This document shows positions 1 through 8,327 of a DNA stretch of 64,000 nucleotides, in pieces. Source of the DNA: Schumannella sp. 10F1B-5-1. GTDB lineage: Bacteria > Actinomycetota > Actinomycetes > Actinomycetales > Microbacteriaceae. Numbering within the stretch: the stretch's first letter is position 1; each line of letters begins with the position of its first letter. A program made the translations under genes and the position numbers. The stretch lies in the NCBI RefSeq assembly GCF_006517535.1, contig NZ_VHQH01000038.1, positions 124,001 to 188,000 on the forward strand. Reading direction: 5' to 3'. Below the pieces are notes generated by a model, which worked only from the letters and a program-made list of their open reading frames with translations, was not told where the DNA came from and ran no database searches.

Positions 1-318
1 GAGCGCCTGGTCGGCATCGTGCTGCGCCAGGCCGAGGCCGCGCCGCGCGCGCGGGCCCAGTGCTCCTGGTGCCAGGACGTGCGCCTGCCCAACGACGTCG
101 TGTTCTTCAGCGCCAAGCGCGCCGGTGCGGCCGGCCGCAAGGGCGACACGGTCGGCACCCTGATGTGCTCGGAGTTCGAGTGCTCGGCGAACGTGCGCAC
201 TCCGCCGCCGCCGGCCTATCTCGGCTTCGACGTGGATGCGGCGGTGCGAGAGCGCACCGGCCGCCTCCGCGAGCTGGCGGCGAACTTCGGCCGCACGCTG
301 CTCGGCGACGAGGGCTGA
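1..318 (+). CDS. FBP-type treble-clef zinc-finger protein, 3' part
   Basis: The reading frame is open from base 1, so the gene starts upstream of the window. The visible C-terminal part has a CSWC pair and a later CSEFEC pair, the four-cysteine arrangement of the FBP/FusB-type C-terminal treble clef that in FusB-like proteins contacts elongation factor G. Around these are conserved aromatic and basic residues and a C-terminal helix (RTGRLRELAANF). The role in this organism is unknown; ribosome or EF-G binding is inferred from family resemblance only. It converges on the MFS gene on the other strand, with only 12 bp between the two stop codons. Confidence 0.7.
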   Translation, partial: ERLVGIVLRQAEAAPRARAQCSWCQDVRLPNDVVFFSAKRAGAAGRKGDTVGTLMCSEFECSANVRTPPPPAYLGFDVDAAVRERTGRLRELAANFGRTLLGDEG

Positions 319-330
319 CGTTCGCCCGGC

Positions 331-1590
331 TCAGGTGGCGCTGCTCCTCAGGCGCAGCGCCACCGCGGTCGCGCACGCCGCGATCACGACGGCCGTGCCG
401 ATCAGCACCGCCGGGAACGAGAACAGCGGCGCGAGCACGGCCAGGATCGCGGGCAGGAAGAAGCCGGCGTAGGTCATCGAGTAGTAGACGGCGGTGAGTC
501 CGGCGAGGTCGTGCGGGGTCGCCATGTCCTGCACGGCGCCAAGCCCGAACACCATGCAGGGGCCGTAGCCCGCGCCGAACAGGGGCGCCGCGATGAGCAC
601 GGCCGCGATCGCCGTGCCGCCCGAGCCGACGGCTGCCGCGATGAGCAGCAGTGCGCCGCCCGCGATGAACGCGAGTCCGACCACGCCGCTGCGACCGCGG
701 GTGAGTCGCGCGATCGGCGCCGACAGCAGCTGCACGACCGTGCCCGTGCCGAGCGTCACGACGGTCGCGAGCGTCGCGAAGCCGACCCGGAGCGCCCCGG
801 TCTGCTCGGCGACGAGACTCGGCCCGACCGCGAAGGCGAGCGCCGGCGCCGCGAACACCCAGGGGGCGAGCGGCAGCACGACGCGCACGAATCGACGACG
901 GGCGTGGCGCGGGATGCGCAGGTCGCCGAGCAGGGATCGCACGGCCGGGTCGGGCATCCGCGTCTCGGGCGCGCGCAGCAGCACGACGCCGGCGAGCATC
1001 GTCGCCGCGATCTGCACCAGGTAGGGCAGCAGGGTCGGCAGGGGAGCGAACTGCGCCAGTACTCCCGCGATGCCGGCGCCGCCGCCGAAGCCGGCCGTGA
1101 GCGAGAGCGCCGATCGACGGGCGCCCGACGACGAGCGGCCGGAGGTGACCGACAGCTCCTTGATCCAGCTGCTGCCGACGACCATCCCGACCGCGACGCT
1201 GACGCCGCTGACCAGGCGGCCGACGCTCATCCCGATCACGCTGAAGCTGGCGGTCGCCAGGATCACGCTGCCGATCACGCCGATCAGCAGGCCGACGAGC
1301 ATGACCGGCTTGCGGCCGAAGCGGTCGCTCCAGGCGCCCGCGAGCGCGAATCCAGGCACGAGTCCGATCACGTACGACGCGAGGAACAGGTCGACCTCGA
1401 CGGTCGAATAGCCGAACACCTGCTCATAGAGCTGCATGAGCGGCACGAAGTGGTTGCCGCCCCAGGCCAGGGCGACGACGATCGGGGCGACCCGCAGCCA
1501 GCCGTGCGGTGCGGTGATGCCGGATGCGGGGGAGCCGTTCGATCCGCCGGTTCCGCCGGTTCCGCTCGACGGATCCGGCGTGCTGCTCAC
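331..1590 (-). CDS. MFS transporter, drug-exporter-like
   Basis: A 419-residue protein with a Gly/Ser/Pro-rich cytoplasmic N-terminus of about 30 residues, then about 12 hydrophobic segments. The loop after the second segment reads SDRFGRKPVM, the MFS motif A, so it is a proton-coupled transporter of the plasma membrane, probably an exporter. The substrate cannot be read from sequence. The GTG start at 1590 is supported by a TANNNT box 6 nt upstream and no Shine-Dalgarno sequence (leaderless transcript). It is divergent from the ArsR-SRPBCC pair, with 159 bp between starts. Confidence 0.8.
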   Translation of the reverse strand: MSSTPDPSSGTGGTGGSNGSPASGITAPHGWLRVAPIVVALAWGGNHFVPLMQLYEQVFGYSTVEVDLFLASYVIGLVPGFALAGAWSDRFGRKPVMLVGLLIGVIGSVILATASFSVIGMSVGRLVSGVSVAVGMVVGSSWIKELSVTSGRSSSGARRSALSLTAGFGGGAGIAGVLAQFAPLPTLLPYLVQIAATMLAGVVLLRAPETRMPDPAVRSLLGDLRIPRHARRRFVRVVLPLAPWVFAAPALAFAVGPSLVAEQTGALRVGFATLATVVTLGTGTVVQLLSAPIARLTRGRSGVVGLAFIAGGALLLIAAAVGSGGTAIAAVLIAAPLFGAGYGPCMVFGLGAVQDMATPHDLAGLTAVYYSMTYAGFFLPAILAVLAPLFSFPAVLIGTAVVIAACATAVALRLRSSAT

Positions 1591-1596
1591 CGCTCG

Positions 1597-1602
1597 ACCC
1601 TA
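1597..1602 (-). promoter_or_regulatory. -10 box of a leaderless promoter (MFS gene)
   Basis: On the minus strand TAGGGT is followed by six bases and then the GTG start codon. This spacing is the usual arrangement of leaderless actinobacterial genes, where transcription begins at the first base of the start codon. Confidence 0.5.
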
Positions 1603-1717
1603 GCGGCGCGGCGGTTGCGCTCGCGTTGCAGGCGGCGGTCCGCCCGGGCGCGGGTGGACCGGTCGCCGAAGGCCGATCTCGCGCAGAGCTTGACGCGCGC
1701 ATCCCCGAGGCCGATAG

Positions 1718-1733
1718 TTAACGCAGTCGTTAA
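1718..1733 (+). promoter_or_regulatory. Palindromic operator of the ArsR-type regulator
   Basis: TTAACG-CAGT-CGTTAA is a perfect 6-bp inverted repeat 16 bp before the start of the ArsR-type gene, in an otherwise very G+C-rich region. Its position and AT-rich palindromic form fit an autoregulatory ArsR operator. It may overlap the -10 region (GATAGT) of the promoter. Confidence 0.6.
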
Positions 1734-1749
1734 GTGAAACGAGGATGCC

Positions 1750-2151
1750 ATGCCCGCCGACCAGCTCAGCCTCACCTTCGCGGCGCTCGCCGACCCCACG
1801 CGACGCGCGATCCTGGGCCGGCTGATCGACGGCGAGGCGACCGTGACCGAGCTCGCCGCCCCGCACGCCATGAGCCTGCCCGCCATCTCGCGCCACCTGA
1901 AGGTGCTCGAGCACGCGGGGCTGATCGCGCGGGGGCGCGAGGCGCGCTGGCGTCCGTGTCGGCTCGAGACCGCGGCGCTCGCCGATGCCGACGCGTGGAT
2001 CGAGCCCTATCGCCGCTTCTTCGGCGCCGCCGTCGGACGACTGGATGCGCAGCTGCGGGCCGAGAACGCGACGGCCGCACATCCCAGGCCCGAGGGCGAT
2101 ACCGCCGCCGTCGAAGAGAACCACCGCCGACTCGACGACGAGGGGAACTGA
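1750..2151 (+). CDS. ArsR-family transcriptional regulator
   Basis: A 133-residue winged-helix protein. It opens with a helix containing LADPTRRAIL, the hallmark of the ArsR family, and the recognition region reads MSLPAISRHLKVLEHAGLI followed by a wing. No cysteine metal site is visible. This subfamily normally sits in front of an SRPBCC/AHSA1 gene, exactly as here (1 bp gap to the next start), and represses the pair. It probably binds the palindrome at 1718-1733. The inducer is unknown. Confidence 0.85.
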   Translation: MPADQLSLTFAALADPTRRAILGRLIDGEATVTELAAPHAMSLPAISRHLKVLEHAGLIARGREARWRPCRLETAALADADAWIEPYRRFFGAAVGRLDAQLRAENATAAHPRPEGDTAAVEENHRRLDDEGN

Positions 2152-2152
2152 C

Positions 2153-2686
2153 ATGACCGACCACGACAGCAGCAGCGGCACCGCCCGCGGCTTCACCCTC
2201 GTCTGGCGGCTGCCGGCATCGCGCGAGCGCGTCTTCCGCGCCTGGACCGATCCCGCCCACCTCGGATGGTTCTTCAACGACGAGCAGCCCGTGCCCTCGG
2301 AGCCGATCGAGGTCGATCTGCGCGTCGGCGGAGCGTGGCGGCAGATGATGGTGATCGACGCCGACACCCGCTACGTGACCGGCGGCGTCTACCGCGAGAT
2401 CGTGCCCGAGGAGCGCCTGGTGTTCGTCTTCGGCGCGGTCGGCGGCTGGCCCGAGCTCGCCGGGCCGGGTATCGACGACGCCCCGCTCACCACGCTGACC
2501 TTCGCGGACGCGCGGGTCGACGGCGCCCCCGGCGACGCGTCGCTCGGCACTCTGCTCACGCTCGAGGTCGAGCTGCCCGTGCACGTCGACGAAGAGGTCG
2601 CCCGGCGGCTGCTCGGCGGGATGCGGCCCGGATGGATCCAGACCGTCGGCCGCCTCACGGGCGAGATCGGCGGCGCGCCCGCCTAG
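2153..2686 (+). CDS. SRPBCC (AHSA1-like) domain protein
   Basis: A 177-residue protein. The N-terminal stretch with PASRERVFRAWTDPAHLGWFF and the later GGAWRQMMV and GGVYREIVPEERLVF are typical of the Activator-of-Hsp90-ATPase-1-like branch of the START/SRPBCC fold, which forms a hydrophobic ligand pocket. It starts 1 bp after the stop of the ArsR gene and is almost certainly co-transcribed with it. The ligand and biochemical role are not known. The open frame extends upstream, but the ATG at 2153 gives the normal family length. Confidence 0.8.
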   Translation: MTDHDSSSGTARGFTLVWRLPASRERVFRAWTDPAHLGWFFNDEQPVPSEPIEVDLRVGGAWRQMMVIDADTRYVTGGVYREIVPEERLVFVFGAVGGWPELAGPGIDDAPLTTLTFADARVDGAPGDASLGTLLTLEVELPVHVDEEVARRLLGGMRPGWIQTVGRLTGEIGGAPA

Positions 2687-2696
2687 GCGTCAGGCG

Positions 2697-3140
2697 TCAG
2701 GCCGCGGTCGTCTTCGGCGCGGCCGCGGTCGGCGTGGCGCGGTGCAGCAGGCCGCGGCGGCGCATCCACAGCTCGAGCGGAACGGTCACGAGCGGCGGCA
2801 CCGCGGCGGCGAGCGCGAGCAGGATGACCCACCAGCGCCAGCGGAACGCGATCGCACACACGATCGCCAGCGCTCCGTAGAGCAGGAACGCGCCGCCGTG
2901 CGCCGTGCCGAACACGGTCACGACGTGGTCGGTCGTCTCGGTCACGTACTTGAGGAACATGCCGACCAGCAGCCCGGCCCAGGTCACGGCCTCGAGCGTC
3001 GCCACCACGATGAAGACGCGGCCGAGCGGGCTGACCCGCGAGGGCGGCGTCGCCGAGACCAGGCGACGCAGCGGACCCGGCGACGCGGGCGTGGATGCGC
3101 GAGCCGATGCGTCGGTCGCGGCGGAAGGGGTGGAGGTCAC
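2697..3140 (-). CDS. DUF3817 integral membrane protein
   Basis: A 147-residue protein with a low-complexity Ala/Thr/Ser N-terminus and three hydrophobic segments, followed by a basic C-terminus. The order FIVVATLEAVTWAGLLVGMFLKY, then GTAHGGAFLLYG, then RWRWWVILLA is the DUF3817 (YdzA-like) signature. The GTG start at 3140 is chosen because a GAAAGGA ribosome-binding site lies about 8 nt upstream; the longer open frame would read through the hairpin array and is not believable. Function is unknown. It is a tail-to-tail neighbour of the SRPBCC gene. Confidence 0.8.
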   Translation of the reverse strand: MTSTPSAATDASARASTPASPGPLRRLVSATPPSRVSPLGRVFIVVATLEAVTWAGLLVGMFLKYVTETTDHVVTVFGTAHGGAFLLYGALAIVCAIAFRWRWWVILLALAAAVPPLVTVPLELWMRRRGLLHRATPTAAAPKTTAA

Positions 3141-3267
3141 CGGCGCGGTCCTTTCGTGGAGGGCGTCAGGCGGCGCATCCACGGTATCGACACCGCCTGG
3201 GAGCTCCCGGCTCCGCCTCCCGGTCACCACTCGCCGAGATGTCGGGATGTCGAGACGTCGAACTGCC

Positions 3268-3323
3268 GAGTTGCCCACTTCTGCCGGGTTCTGACGCCGC
3301 AACCCGACCGAAGTGGGCAACTC
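3268..3323. repeat. Intergenic hairpin array, unit 1
   Basis: The first 14 bases, GAGTTGCCCACTTC, are the exact reverse complement of the last 14 bases of the interval. The stem can be extended to 23 bp with two mismatches around a 10-base loop. It is the first of three similar hairpins filling the 387-bp gap between the PLP-enzyme gene and the DUF3817 gene, both of which run leftwards. Confidence 0.9.
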
Positions 3324-3348
3324 ACCCGAATCGGCAGGCGCCGAGATG

Positions 3349-3408
3349 GTGAGTTGCCCACTTCTGCGGTACTTCGAGCACGACAAGCCGCGGAAGTGGG
3401 CAAGTCAC
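3349..3408. repeat. Intergenic hairpin array, unit 2
   Basis: The arm GTGAGTTGCCCACTTCTGCG and its neighbour base pair with the segment at 3388-3408, with 19 of 21 positions complementary and an 18-base loop. The arm core GAGTTGCCCACTTCTGC is shared with units 1 and 3, but loop sequences differ. Confidence 0.9.
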
Positions 3409-3432
3409 ATGGATGCGCCGGGCCGATGCCCT

Positions 3433-3490
3433 CGAGTTGCCCACTTCTGCGGGGTTCGGACGCCGTGACGCGATCGGACTGGGCAACTCG
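3433..3490. repeat. Intergenic hairpin array, unit 3 (partly decayed)
   Basis: The left arm repeats GAGTTGCCCACTTCTGCGG. The right arm keeps only CTGGGCAACTCG, so just the outer 11 bp pair perfectly. It lies 37 bp from the stop of the PLP-enzyme gene. Confidence 0.8.
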
Positions 3491-3527
3491 CCTCAGGCGA
3501 CGGGGGCGGCGTCGAGGCGGCCGGCCC

Positions 3528-4622
3528 TCAGGCCTCCGCGGCGGCGTCGAGCGCCTGCAGCAGGTCGGCCGCGAGGTCGTCGATGTGCTCGATGCCGACC
3601 GAGATGCGCACGAGCCCCTCGGGGATCGTCGCGACCTCGCCGGCCCAACGGCGGCGGCGCTCGAGCGTGGTCTCGACCCCGCCGAGGCTGGTCGCGAAGC
3701 GCGCGAGCTGCGCCGCGGCGACGAAGCGCTCCGCGGTCGCGGCGTCGGGGAACACCGGGGCGACGATCGCGCCGAAGCCGGGGTAGCGCAGCTCGGCGAG
3801 GGCCGGGTGGCCGCTCATCCGTGCGACGAGCTCGGCCGCGTTCTGGGATGCGCGCTCGACGCGCAGGGCCAGCGTGCGCAGGCCGCGGAGCACGAGGTAG
3901 ACCTCCATCGGCCCGGGCGTGGCGCCGAGGATGGTGCGGCGGTTCACGAGGCGGGCGTGCAGCTCGGCGTCGCGCACGATCAGGGTGCCGAGCACGGCGT
4001 CGCTGTGGCCCGAGAGGAACTTGGTGGCCGAGTGCAGCACGACGTCGGCGCCGACCTCGAGCGGACGCTGCAGGATCGGCGTCGCGAAGGTGTTGTCGAC
4101 CACCGTGAGAACGCCCTGCGCGTGCGCGGCGGCGATCAGCGTCGGCAGGTCGGCGACCTCGAGGGCGGGGTTGGTGGGCGACTCGATCCACAGCAGGGAC
4201 GCGCCGTCGAGCTCGGCGAGTACCGCATCCGTGTCGCTGATGTCGACGTAGACCCGGGTGAGCTGGCCGCGCTCCTGCGCCTCGTCGAGCTGGGTGAGCG
4301 AGCCGAGGTAGGCGTGGTTCGGCGCGACGACCTTGGCGCCGACGGGCAGCGTCGCGATGAGCGCGTTGGCCGCGGCGAGGCCCGAGGCGTAGACGAGCGC
4401 GTCGCCGCCCTCGAGTGCGCCGATGGCGTCTTCGAGCGCCGTCCAGGTGGGGTTGCCGAAGCGGCCGTACTCGAGCTCGCCGCCGCCGATGAAGGTCGAG
4501 GCGAACACGACGGGCGTGTTGAGCGGCGCGTCGGGCGTCGGCGCGGGGCGTCCGGCGACGACGGCGGTCGTGGCGGGCTGTAGCGGCGTGCCGGCGTGCG
4601 CGGCGGAGTCTGCGGTGCTCAT
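3528..4622 (-). CDS. Trans-sulfuration PLP enzyme (cystathionine gamma-synthase/lyase family)
   Basis: A 364-residue cytosolic enzyme of the Cys/Met-metabolism PLP family (fold type I). The PLP lysine is K201 in HSATKFLSGHSD, the ring-contacting aspartate is D176 in VVDNTF, and EYGRFGNPT near residue 51 is the Y-R-x-x-NPT signature. The closest match of motifs is to cystathionine gamma-synthase/gamma-lyase; which reaction it catalyses cannot be decided from the sequence. It runs in the same direction as the DUF3817 gene, separated by the hairpin array. Upstream on the same strand is an unrecognised gene. Confidence 0.8.
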   Translation of the reverse strand: MSTADSAAHAGTPLQPATTAVVAGRPAPTPDAPLNTPVVFASTFIGGGELEYGRFGNPTWTALEDAIGALEGGDALVYASGLAAANALIATLPVGAKVVAPNHAYLGSLTQLDEAQERGQLTRVYVDISDTDAVLAELDGASLLWIESPTNPALEVADLPTLIAAAHAQGVLTVVDNTFATPILQRPLEVGADVVLHSATKFLSGHSDAVLGTLIVRDAELHARLVNRRTILGATPGPMEVYLVLRGLRTLALRVERASQNAAELVARMSGHPALAELRYPGFGAIVAPVFPDAATAERFVAAAQLARFATSLGGVETTLERRRRWAGEVATIPEGLVRISVGIEHIDDLAADLLQALDAAAEA

Positions 4623-4700
4623 CGGGTCAACCCTGGCAGATGCGGGGGAGTGTGACGTGCACGGCGGCCGGTCCGCCTGCGAGGGCGTGGCCGGATGCGC

Positions 4701-5309
4701 TCAGTACGCCGGACGCACCCAGTGCAGCGACGTGAGGTCGAGACGACGACGCACGGCCTCGAGCAGCGACTGCACGGGCACGAGGTCGAGGTCGGGCATC
4801 CACGAGCGGTCGGTGGATGCGGCACTCGCGGCACCGGGCACGCCCGATGCGCCCGCCGTGGCAGATGCGTCGCCCTCGCCGGCCGCGGTGCGGTCGCTCG
4901 AGATGGTGGCGCCGAGGCGCTGGAGCGCCTCCATGATCGGTGCGATCACGTCGCGCCCGTCGTCGTCGGGCTGCCAGCGGTAGCGCTCGATGAGGCCGCG
5001 CACGTGCGCGCTGGTGCTGCTGAGGGCCGACGAGAGCTCGACCATGCCGATCGCGAGGAAGCGGGCGCGGGCGCCGGAGGCGTCGATCTCGAAGCGGTGC
5101 CCGGGGGCGCCGGCGACGGTCACGGCGGGGGCCGCGGTGACGGTGTCGGGCGCGGCGGCCGCGTCGGCGTCGCGGTTCTCGAAGCGGGCGCCGAGCGCGA
5201 CCATGTAGTCGACGACGTCGCGCACGATGCGCTGGGCGGTCGTCAGATCGTCGGCGTCGGTGCGGTCGGCGTCGAGACGCGCGACGATCGCGAAGGTGGA
5301 GGAGCTCAC
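4701..5309 (-). CDS. Protein of unknown function
   Basis: A 202-residue soluble protein that I do not recognise. It has an N-terminal half rich in Asp and Ala (DADRTDADDLTTAQ), an aromatic and hydrophobic core (RFEIDASGARARFLAIGMVE), a Ser/Ala linker, and a C-terminus ending SLLEAVRRRLDLTSLHWVRPAY. No signal peptide or membrane segment is seen. The GTG at 5309 is chosen because further upstream the frame runs into the promoter region of the divergent transporter. It lies 78 bp before the PLP-enzyme gene on the same strand. Confidence 0.6.
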   Translation of the reverse strand: MSSSTFAIVARLDADRTDADDLTTAQRIVRDVVDYMVALGARFENRDADAAAAPDTVTAAPAVTVAGAPGHRFEIDASGARARFLAIGMVELSSALSSTSAHVRGLIERYRWQPDDDGRDVIAPIMEALQRLGATISSDRTAAGEGDASATAGASGVPGAASAASTDRSWMPDLDLVPVQSLLEAVRRRLDLTSLHWVRPAY

Positions 5310-5511
5310 GTCACCTGCTTCGGGCGGGGATGTTCTGGCCTGATGTGCCGACGCGGTGTCGGCGGGACCTCGTCGAGGTCGCCCCGGTCGGCCGCTGCTC
5401 GGTCGGGTCGCCGGCCGGTCATGTCGGGGGATGCGCGGCCGGCGGATCGCGCGCGGCGCACTATCCCGCAGAATACGCCCATCGGAGCTGTGCGCACGCA
5501 TCCATGTACTC

Positions 5512-5530
5512 TGTACGTACAGAACGTACA
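5512..5530 (+). promoter_or_regulatory. GntR operator, polyol-type MFS gene
   Basis: TGTACG-7-CGTACA, a perfect 6-bp inverted repeat with the central bases TACAGAA. The same pattern stands before the ABC importer (7142) and, with one arm degenerate, the aldolase gene (11597). It is 38 bp from the MFS start and preceded by CATGTAC, which is also shared with the ABC promoter, so it should cover the transcription start. Confidence 0.75.
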
Positions 5531-5568
5531 ACGGCGTGCGAACATCGTGATCATCAAAGGAGAGACAC

Positions 5569-6879
5569 ATGTCCGAGCGTTCGGGCTCCGCGGGAGCACG
5601 GCTCCTCGACCGGGTGGGCATCCCCGCCCCGCTGTTCTTCGGCTTCGTCGGAGTGCTGCTGTTCATGATCGGCGACGGCGTCGAGTCGAACTACCTCTCG
5701 ACGTTCCTCGCCGAGCAGCCGGGCCTCTCCGAGAACGCGGCTGCTATCACGATCAGCCTCTACGGCATCTTCGTCGCGATCGGATCGTGGTTCGCCGGAA
5801 CCCTGTCGAGCATCCTGGGCCCGCGTCGCGTGATGCTGATCGGCGGCATCGCGTGGATCGTGCTCGAGGTCGTGTTCCTCGTGGTCGGCATCGGCGCGAA
5901 CGTCACCTGGCTGGCGATCACGAGCTACGCGCTGCGCGGCATCGGCTACCCCTTCTTCGCCTACGCCTTCCTGGTCTGGCTGAACACGGCGACGCCGGCG
6001 CACCAGCGCGGCTCGAGCGTCGGATGGTTCTGGTTCGTCTTCGGCGCCGGCCTGCCGACGATCGGCTCGCTCGTCGCGAGCTGGACGATCCCGCACATCG
6101 GCGAGATGGGCACGTTCTGGCTCGCGGCGGTCATCGTCGCGGTCGGTCTGCTCGTCGCCTTCTTCGGCGTGCGCGACCTGCGTCACGCCGGCCCGACCCA
6201 GCCCGACTCGGCCGGGGCGATGAGCGAGCTCGCGAAGGGCCTGACGATCATCTGGCGTCAGCCGCGCGTGACCGCCGGCGCCTTCGTGCGCCTGGTCAAC
6301 ACGACGCCGAACTTCGCGCTGTTCGTGGTCGCGCCCTTCTTCTTCGTGCAGCAGGTGGGCTTCACGCAGGAGAACTACCTGCTGATCGTCACGATCGTCT
6401 ACACGGCGAACATCTTCGCCAACCTGTTCTTCGGCATCGTGGGCGACCACTTCGGCTGGAAGCGCACCGTCACCTGGTTCGGCTGCGTCATGTGCGCCGT
6501 CGGCGTGCTGGCGCTCTACTACGTGCCTCTGCTGATCGGCCCGAACTTCTGGGTCACGGTGCTCTGCTGGGCCGTGTTCGGCATCGGCCTCGCCGGCTTC
6601 GTGCCGCTGACCGCGCTCGTGCCGTCGATGGTCAGGGTCGAGGACCGCGGCAGCGCGCTCGCCGTGTACACCCTCGCCGCGGGACTCTCCGCGTTCCTCG
6701 GGCCGGCCCTGGTGGCGCTGCTCGGCGGCGTCGCGCACATCACGACGCTCATCTGGGTCTTCGCGGGCCTCTACGTCGTCGGCGCGATCGTGACCCTGGT
6801 GCTCAAGACCGACCAGGATCCGGGCCAGGCGAAGCGCCTCGGCCGCACCGCGCCGGTCGAGGAGACCGCCGCGGCGTGA
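5569..6879 (+). CDS. MFS polyol/sugar permease (RbtT/DalT/CsbX-like)
   Basis: A 436-residue transporter with twelve hydrophobic segments. The first segment FFGFVGVLLFMIGDGVESNY and the conserved GIGYPFFAYAFLVW are typical of the ribitol/arabinitol permease group (RbtT, DalT, CsbX), which import pentitols by proton symport. The start is set by an AAAGGAGA ribosome-binding site. A GntR-type operator overlaps the promoter, so it belongs to the same regulon as the ABC importer downstream. Its substrate may be a polyol or an unrelated sugar; the locus lacks a polyol dehydrogenase. Confidence 0.8.
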   Translation: MSERSGSAGARLLDRVGIPAPLFFGFVGVLLFMIGDGVESNYLSTFLAEQPGLSENAAAITISLYGIFVAIGSWFAGTLSSILGPRRVMLIGGIAWIVLEVVFLVVGIGANVTWLAITSYALRGIGYPFFAYAFLVWLNTATPAHQRGSSVGWFWFVFGAGLPTIGSLVASWTIPHIGEMGTFWLAAVIVAVGLLVAFFGVRDLRHAGPTQPDSAGAMSELAKGLTIIWRQPRVTAGAFVRLVNTTPNFALFVVAPFFFVQQVGFTQENYLLIVTIVYTANIFANLFFGIVGDHFGWKRTVTWFGCVMCAVGVLALYYVPLLIGPNFWVTVLCWAVFGIGLAGFVPLTALVPSMVRVEDRGSALAVYTLAAGLSAFLGPALVALLGGVAHITTLIWVFAGLYVVGAIVTLVLKTDQDPGQAKRLGRTAPVEETAAA

Positions 6880-6884
6880 TTCCC

Positions 6885-6916
6885 GGGCCCGGGCGGCGCA
6901 TCCGCTGCCCGGGCCC
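6885..6916 (+). terminator. GC-rich hairpin after the MFS gene
   Basis: GGGCCCGGGCGGC pairs with GCTGCCCGGGCCC (12 of 13 positions) around a 6-base loop, starting 5 bp after the MFS stop codon. There is no T-tract, as is usual in this group. The rest of the 350-bp gap (to 7229) holds the next promoter and operator; I see no gene in it. Confidence 0.55.
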
Positions 6917-7141
6917 CTCAGATCCGGCGTCGTCCGGTGATCGTGTGGCGCGATCATCGGGCGGCGCCGTCGTCGTTCTCGGGCGCTGGTGCGCGTGACG
7001 TCGCCGGCGAATCGGGGCACGCGGCGATGTGGATGCGGGCTCCCGGCCGCGAACACGAGCAGGGCTCCGGGCACGGTTCGATCACGAACGGGGGTAGACG
7101 CGGAAGATGATCTTGCGCGGCGCGAGGGATCATGTACCTTC

Positions 7142-7160
7142 TGTACGGACAAGACGTACA
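7142..7160 (+). promoter_or_regulatory. GntR operator, ABC importer operon
   Basis: TGTACG-7-CGTACA with the central bases GACAAGA. It matches the 5512 site in both arms and in the upstream CATGTAC element. It lies 69 bp before the start of the substrate-binding protein gene. Confidence 0.75.
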
Positions 7161-7229
7161 GCCCGCGCGATGATGCCGGATCAACGGAGATCGCGTACAC
7201 GTCCTGCTACTTCAGAGAGGAAGTCTGCA

Positions 7230-8291
7230 ATGCGCACCACTGCACTGGCTGGAGTCGCCGCCCTCGGCGCCGCCACCCTGCTGCTCGCCGGCTGCTCGAC
7301 CGGCGGCGCCGCTGCCGGAGACGGCAAGCCCGCCGACACCCAGCTCAGCTACTCGCAGCCCCACACCGACCCGTTCCAGAACGCCGAGAACGTCGGTTCG
7401 ATGCAGCGGTTCAAGGAGCTCGGCTACGCGACCATCCCGGCCACCAACGCCGACCGCGACCCCGCCCAGCAGATCACCGACATCCAGACCCTCATCAACA
7501 AGGGCGCCAAGGGTCTCGTGATCTCGGTCGGCGACGCCGACGCGATCGTGCCGGCCATCGAGTACGCGAACGACCAGAGCGTGCCGATCGTCGCGATCGA
7601 CGAGGCGCCCGCCTCGGGCAACATCGCCATGATCGTGCGTGCCGACAACGTGCACATGGGCGAGCTCGCCTGCAAGGAGATGGGCGAGCGCGTCGAGGCC
7701 GGCACCGCCGTCATCACCCTCGACGGCGACCCGGTCACCTCGAACGGCCGCGACCGCACCAACGGCTTCAACGACTGCATGAAGAAGAACTATCCCGACG
7801 TGAAGCTCGTCAACGTCGCCACCGAGTGGGACCCGGCCAAGGCCGCCACCGGCATCGAGACCGCGCTGAACCAGTACGACAACGTCTCGGGCATCTACAA
7901 CCAGAGCGACGCGACCTTCTTCCCGACCATCCTCGACACCCTCGACTCGCTCGGCCGCCTCAAGGCCGTCGGCGAGGAGGGCCACCTCGTGCAGGTCTCG
8001 GTCGACGCCAGCCCGATGGCGATGACCGCCATCCGCGACGGCTACCTGGATGCCGCGGTCGCGCAGCCGATGACCGACTACATCGACTACGGCGCCGACT
8101 ACCTGATCAAGGCCATCAAGGGCGAGAAGTTCACGGTGGGCAAGACCGACCACGGCAGCGTGATCGAGAAGCGCAACGGCAACCTCGTCGACCTGCTCCC
8201 GACCCCGGTCGTGAACAAGGACAACGTCGAGGACCCGGAGCTCTGGGGCAACAAGAAGTTCGCCCTCGAGGCCTTCGGCGCCTCGAAGTAG
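7230..8291 (+). CDS. Sugar ABC transporter substrate-binding lipoprotein
   Basis: A 353-residue lipoprotein. The signal peptide ends in LAGC with the lipidated cysteine C22. The mature part is a periplasmic-binding-protein type 1 fold of the RbsB class (SYSQPHTDPFQNAENVGS at the start, then NAGxxP-like hinge segments such as SVPIVAIDEAPASG). It captures a sugar or polyol at the cell surface and hands it to the permease. It is the first gene of the importer operon, 36 bp before the ATPase gene. The ATG at 7230 has a GAGAGGAA site and starts the signal peptide; the longer open frame is rejected. Confidence 0.9.
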   Translation: MRTTALAGVAALGAATLLLAGCSTGGAAAGDGKPADTQLSYSQPHTDPFQNAENVGSMQRFKELGYATIPATNADRDPAQQITDIQTLINKGAKGLVISVGDADAIVPAIEYANDQSVPIVAIDEAPASGNIAMIVRADNVHMGELACKEMGERVEAGTAVITLDGDPVTSNGRDRTNGFNDCMKKNYPDVKLVNVATEWDPAKAATGIETALNQYDNVSGIYNQSDATFFPTILDTLDSLGRLKAVGEEGHLVQVSVDASPMAMTAIRDGYLDAAVAQPMTDYIDYGADYLIKAIKGEKFTVGKTDHGSVIEKRNGNLVDLLPTPVVNKDNVEDPELWGNKKFALEAFGASK

Positions 8292-8327
8292 TCCCCGCTT
8301 CCGCACCACCATCGAGACGGAGACGTC

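Noticed and set aside
3268-3490. CRISPR array
   Set aside because: The repeated units are inverted repeats of unequal spacing with no unique spacers of constant length and no cas genes nearby.
2742-4583. 613-codon open frame on the plus strand
   Set aside because: It runs antisense to the DUF3817 and PLP-enzyme genes and straight through the hairpin array. The translation is Arg/Asp/Glu-rich shadow sequence typical of the reverse strand of GC-rich genes.
5554-7200. 548-codon open frame on the minus strand
   Set aside because: Antisense to the polyol-type MFS gene; the translation has no hydrophobic segments or motifs and is a codon-bias shadow.
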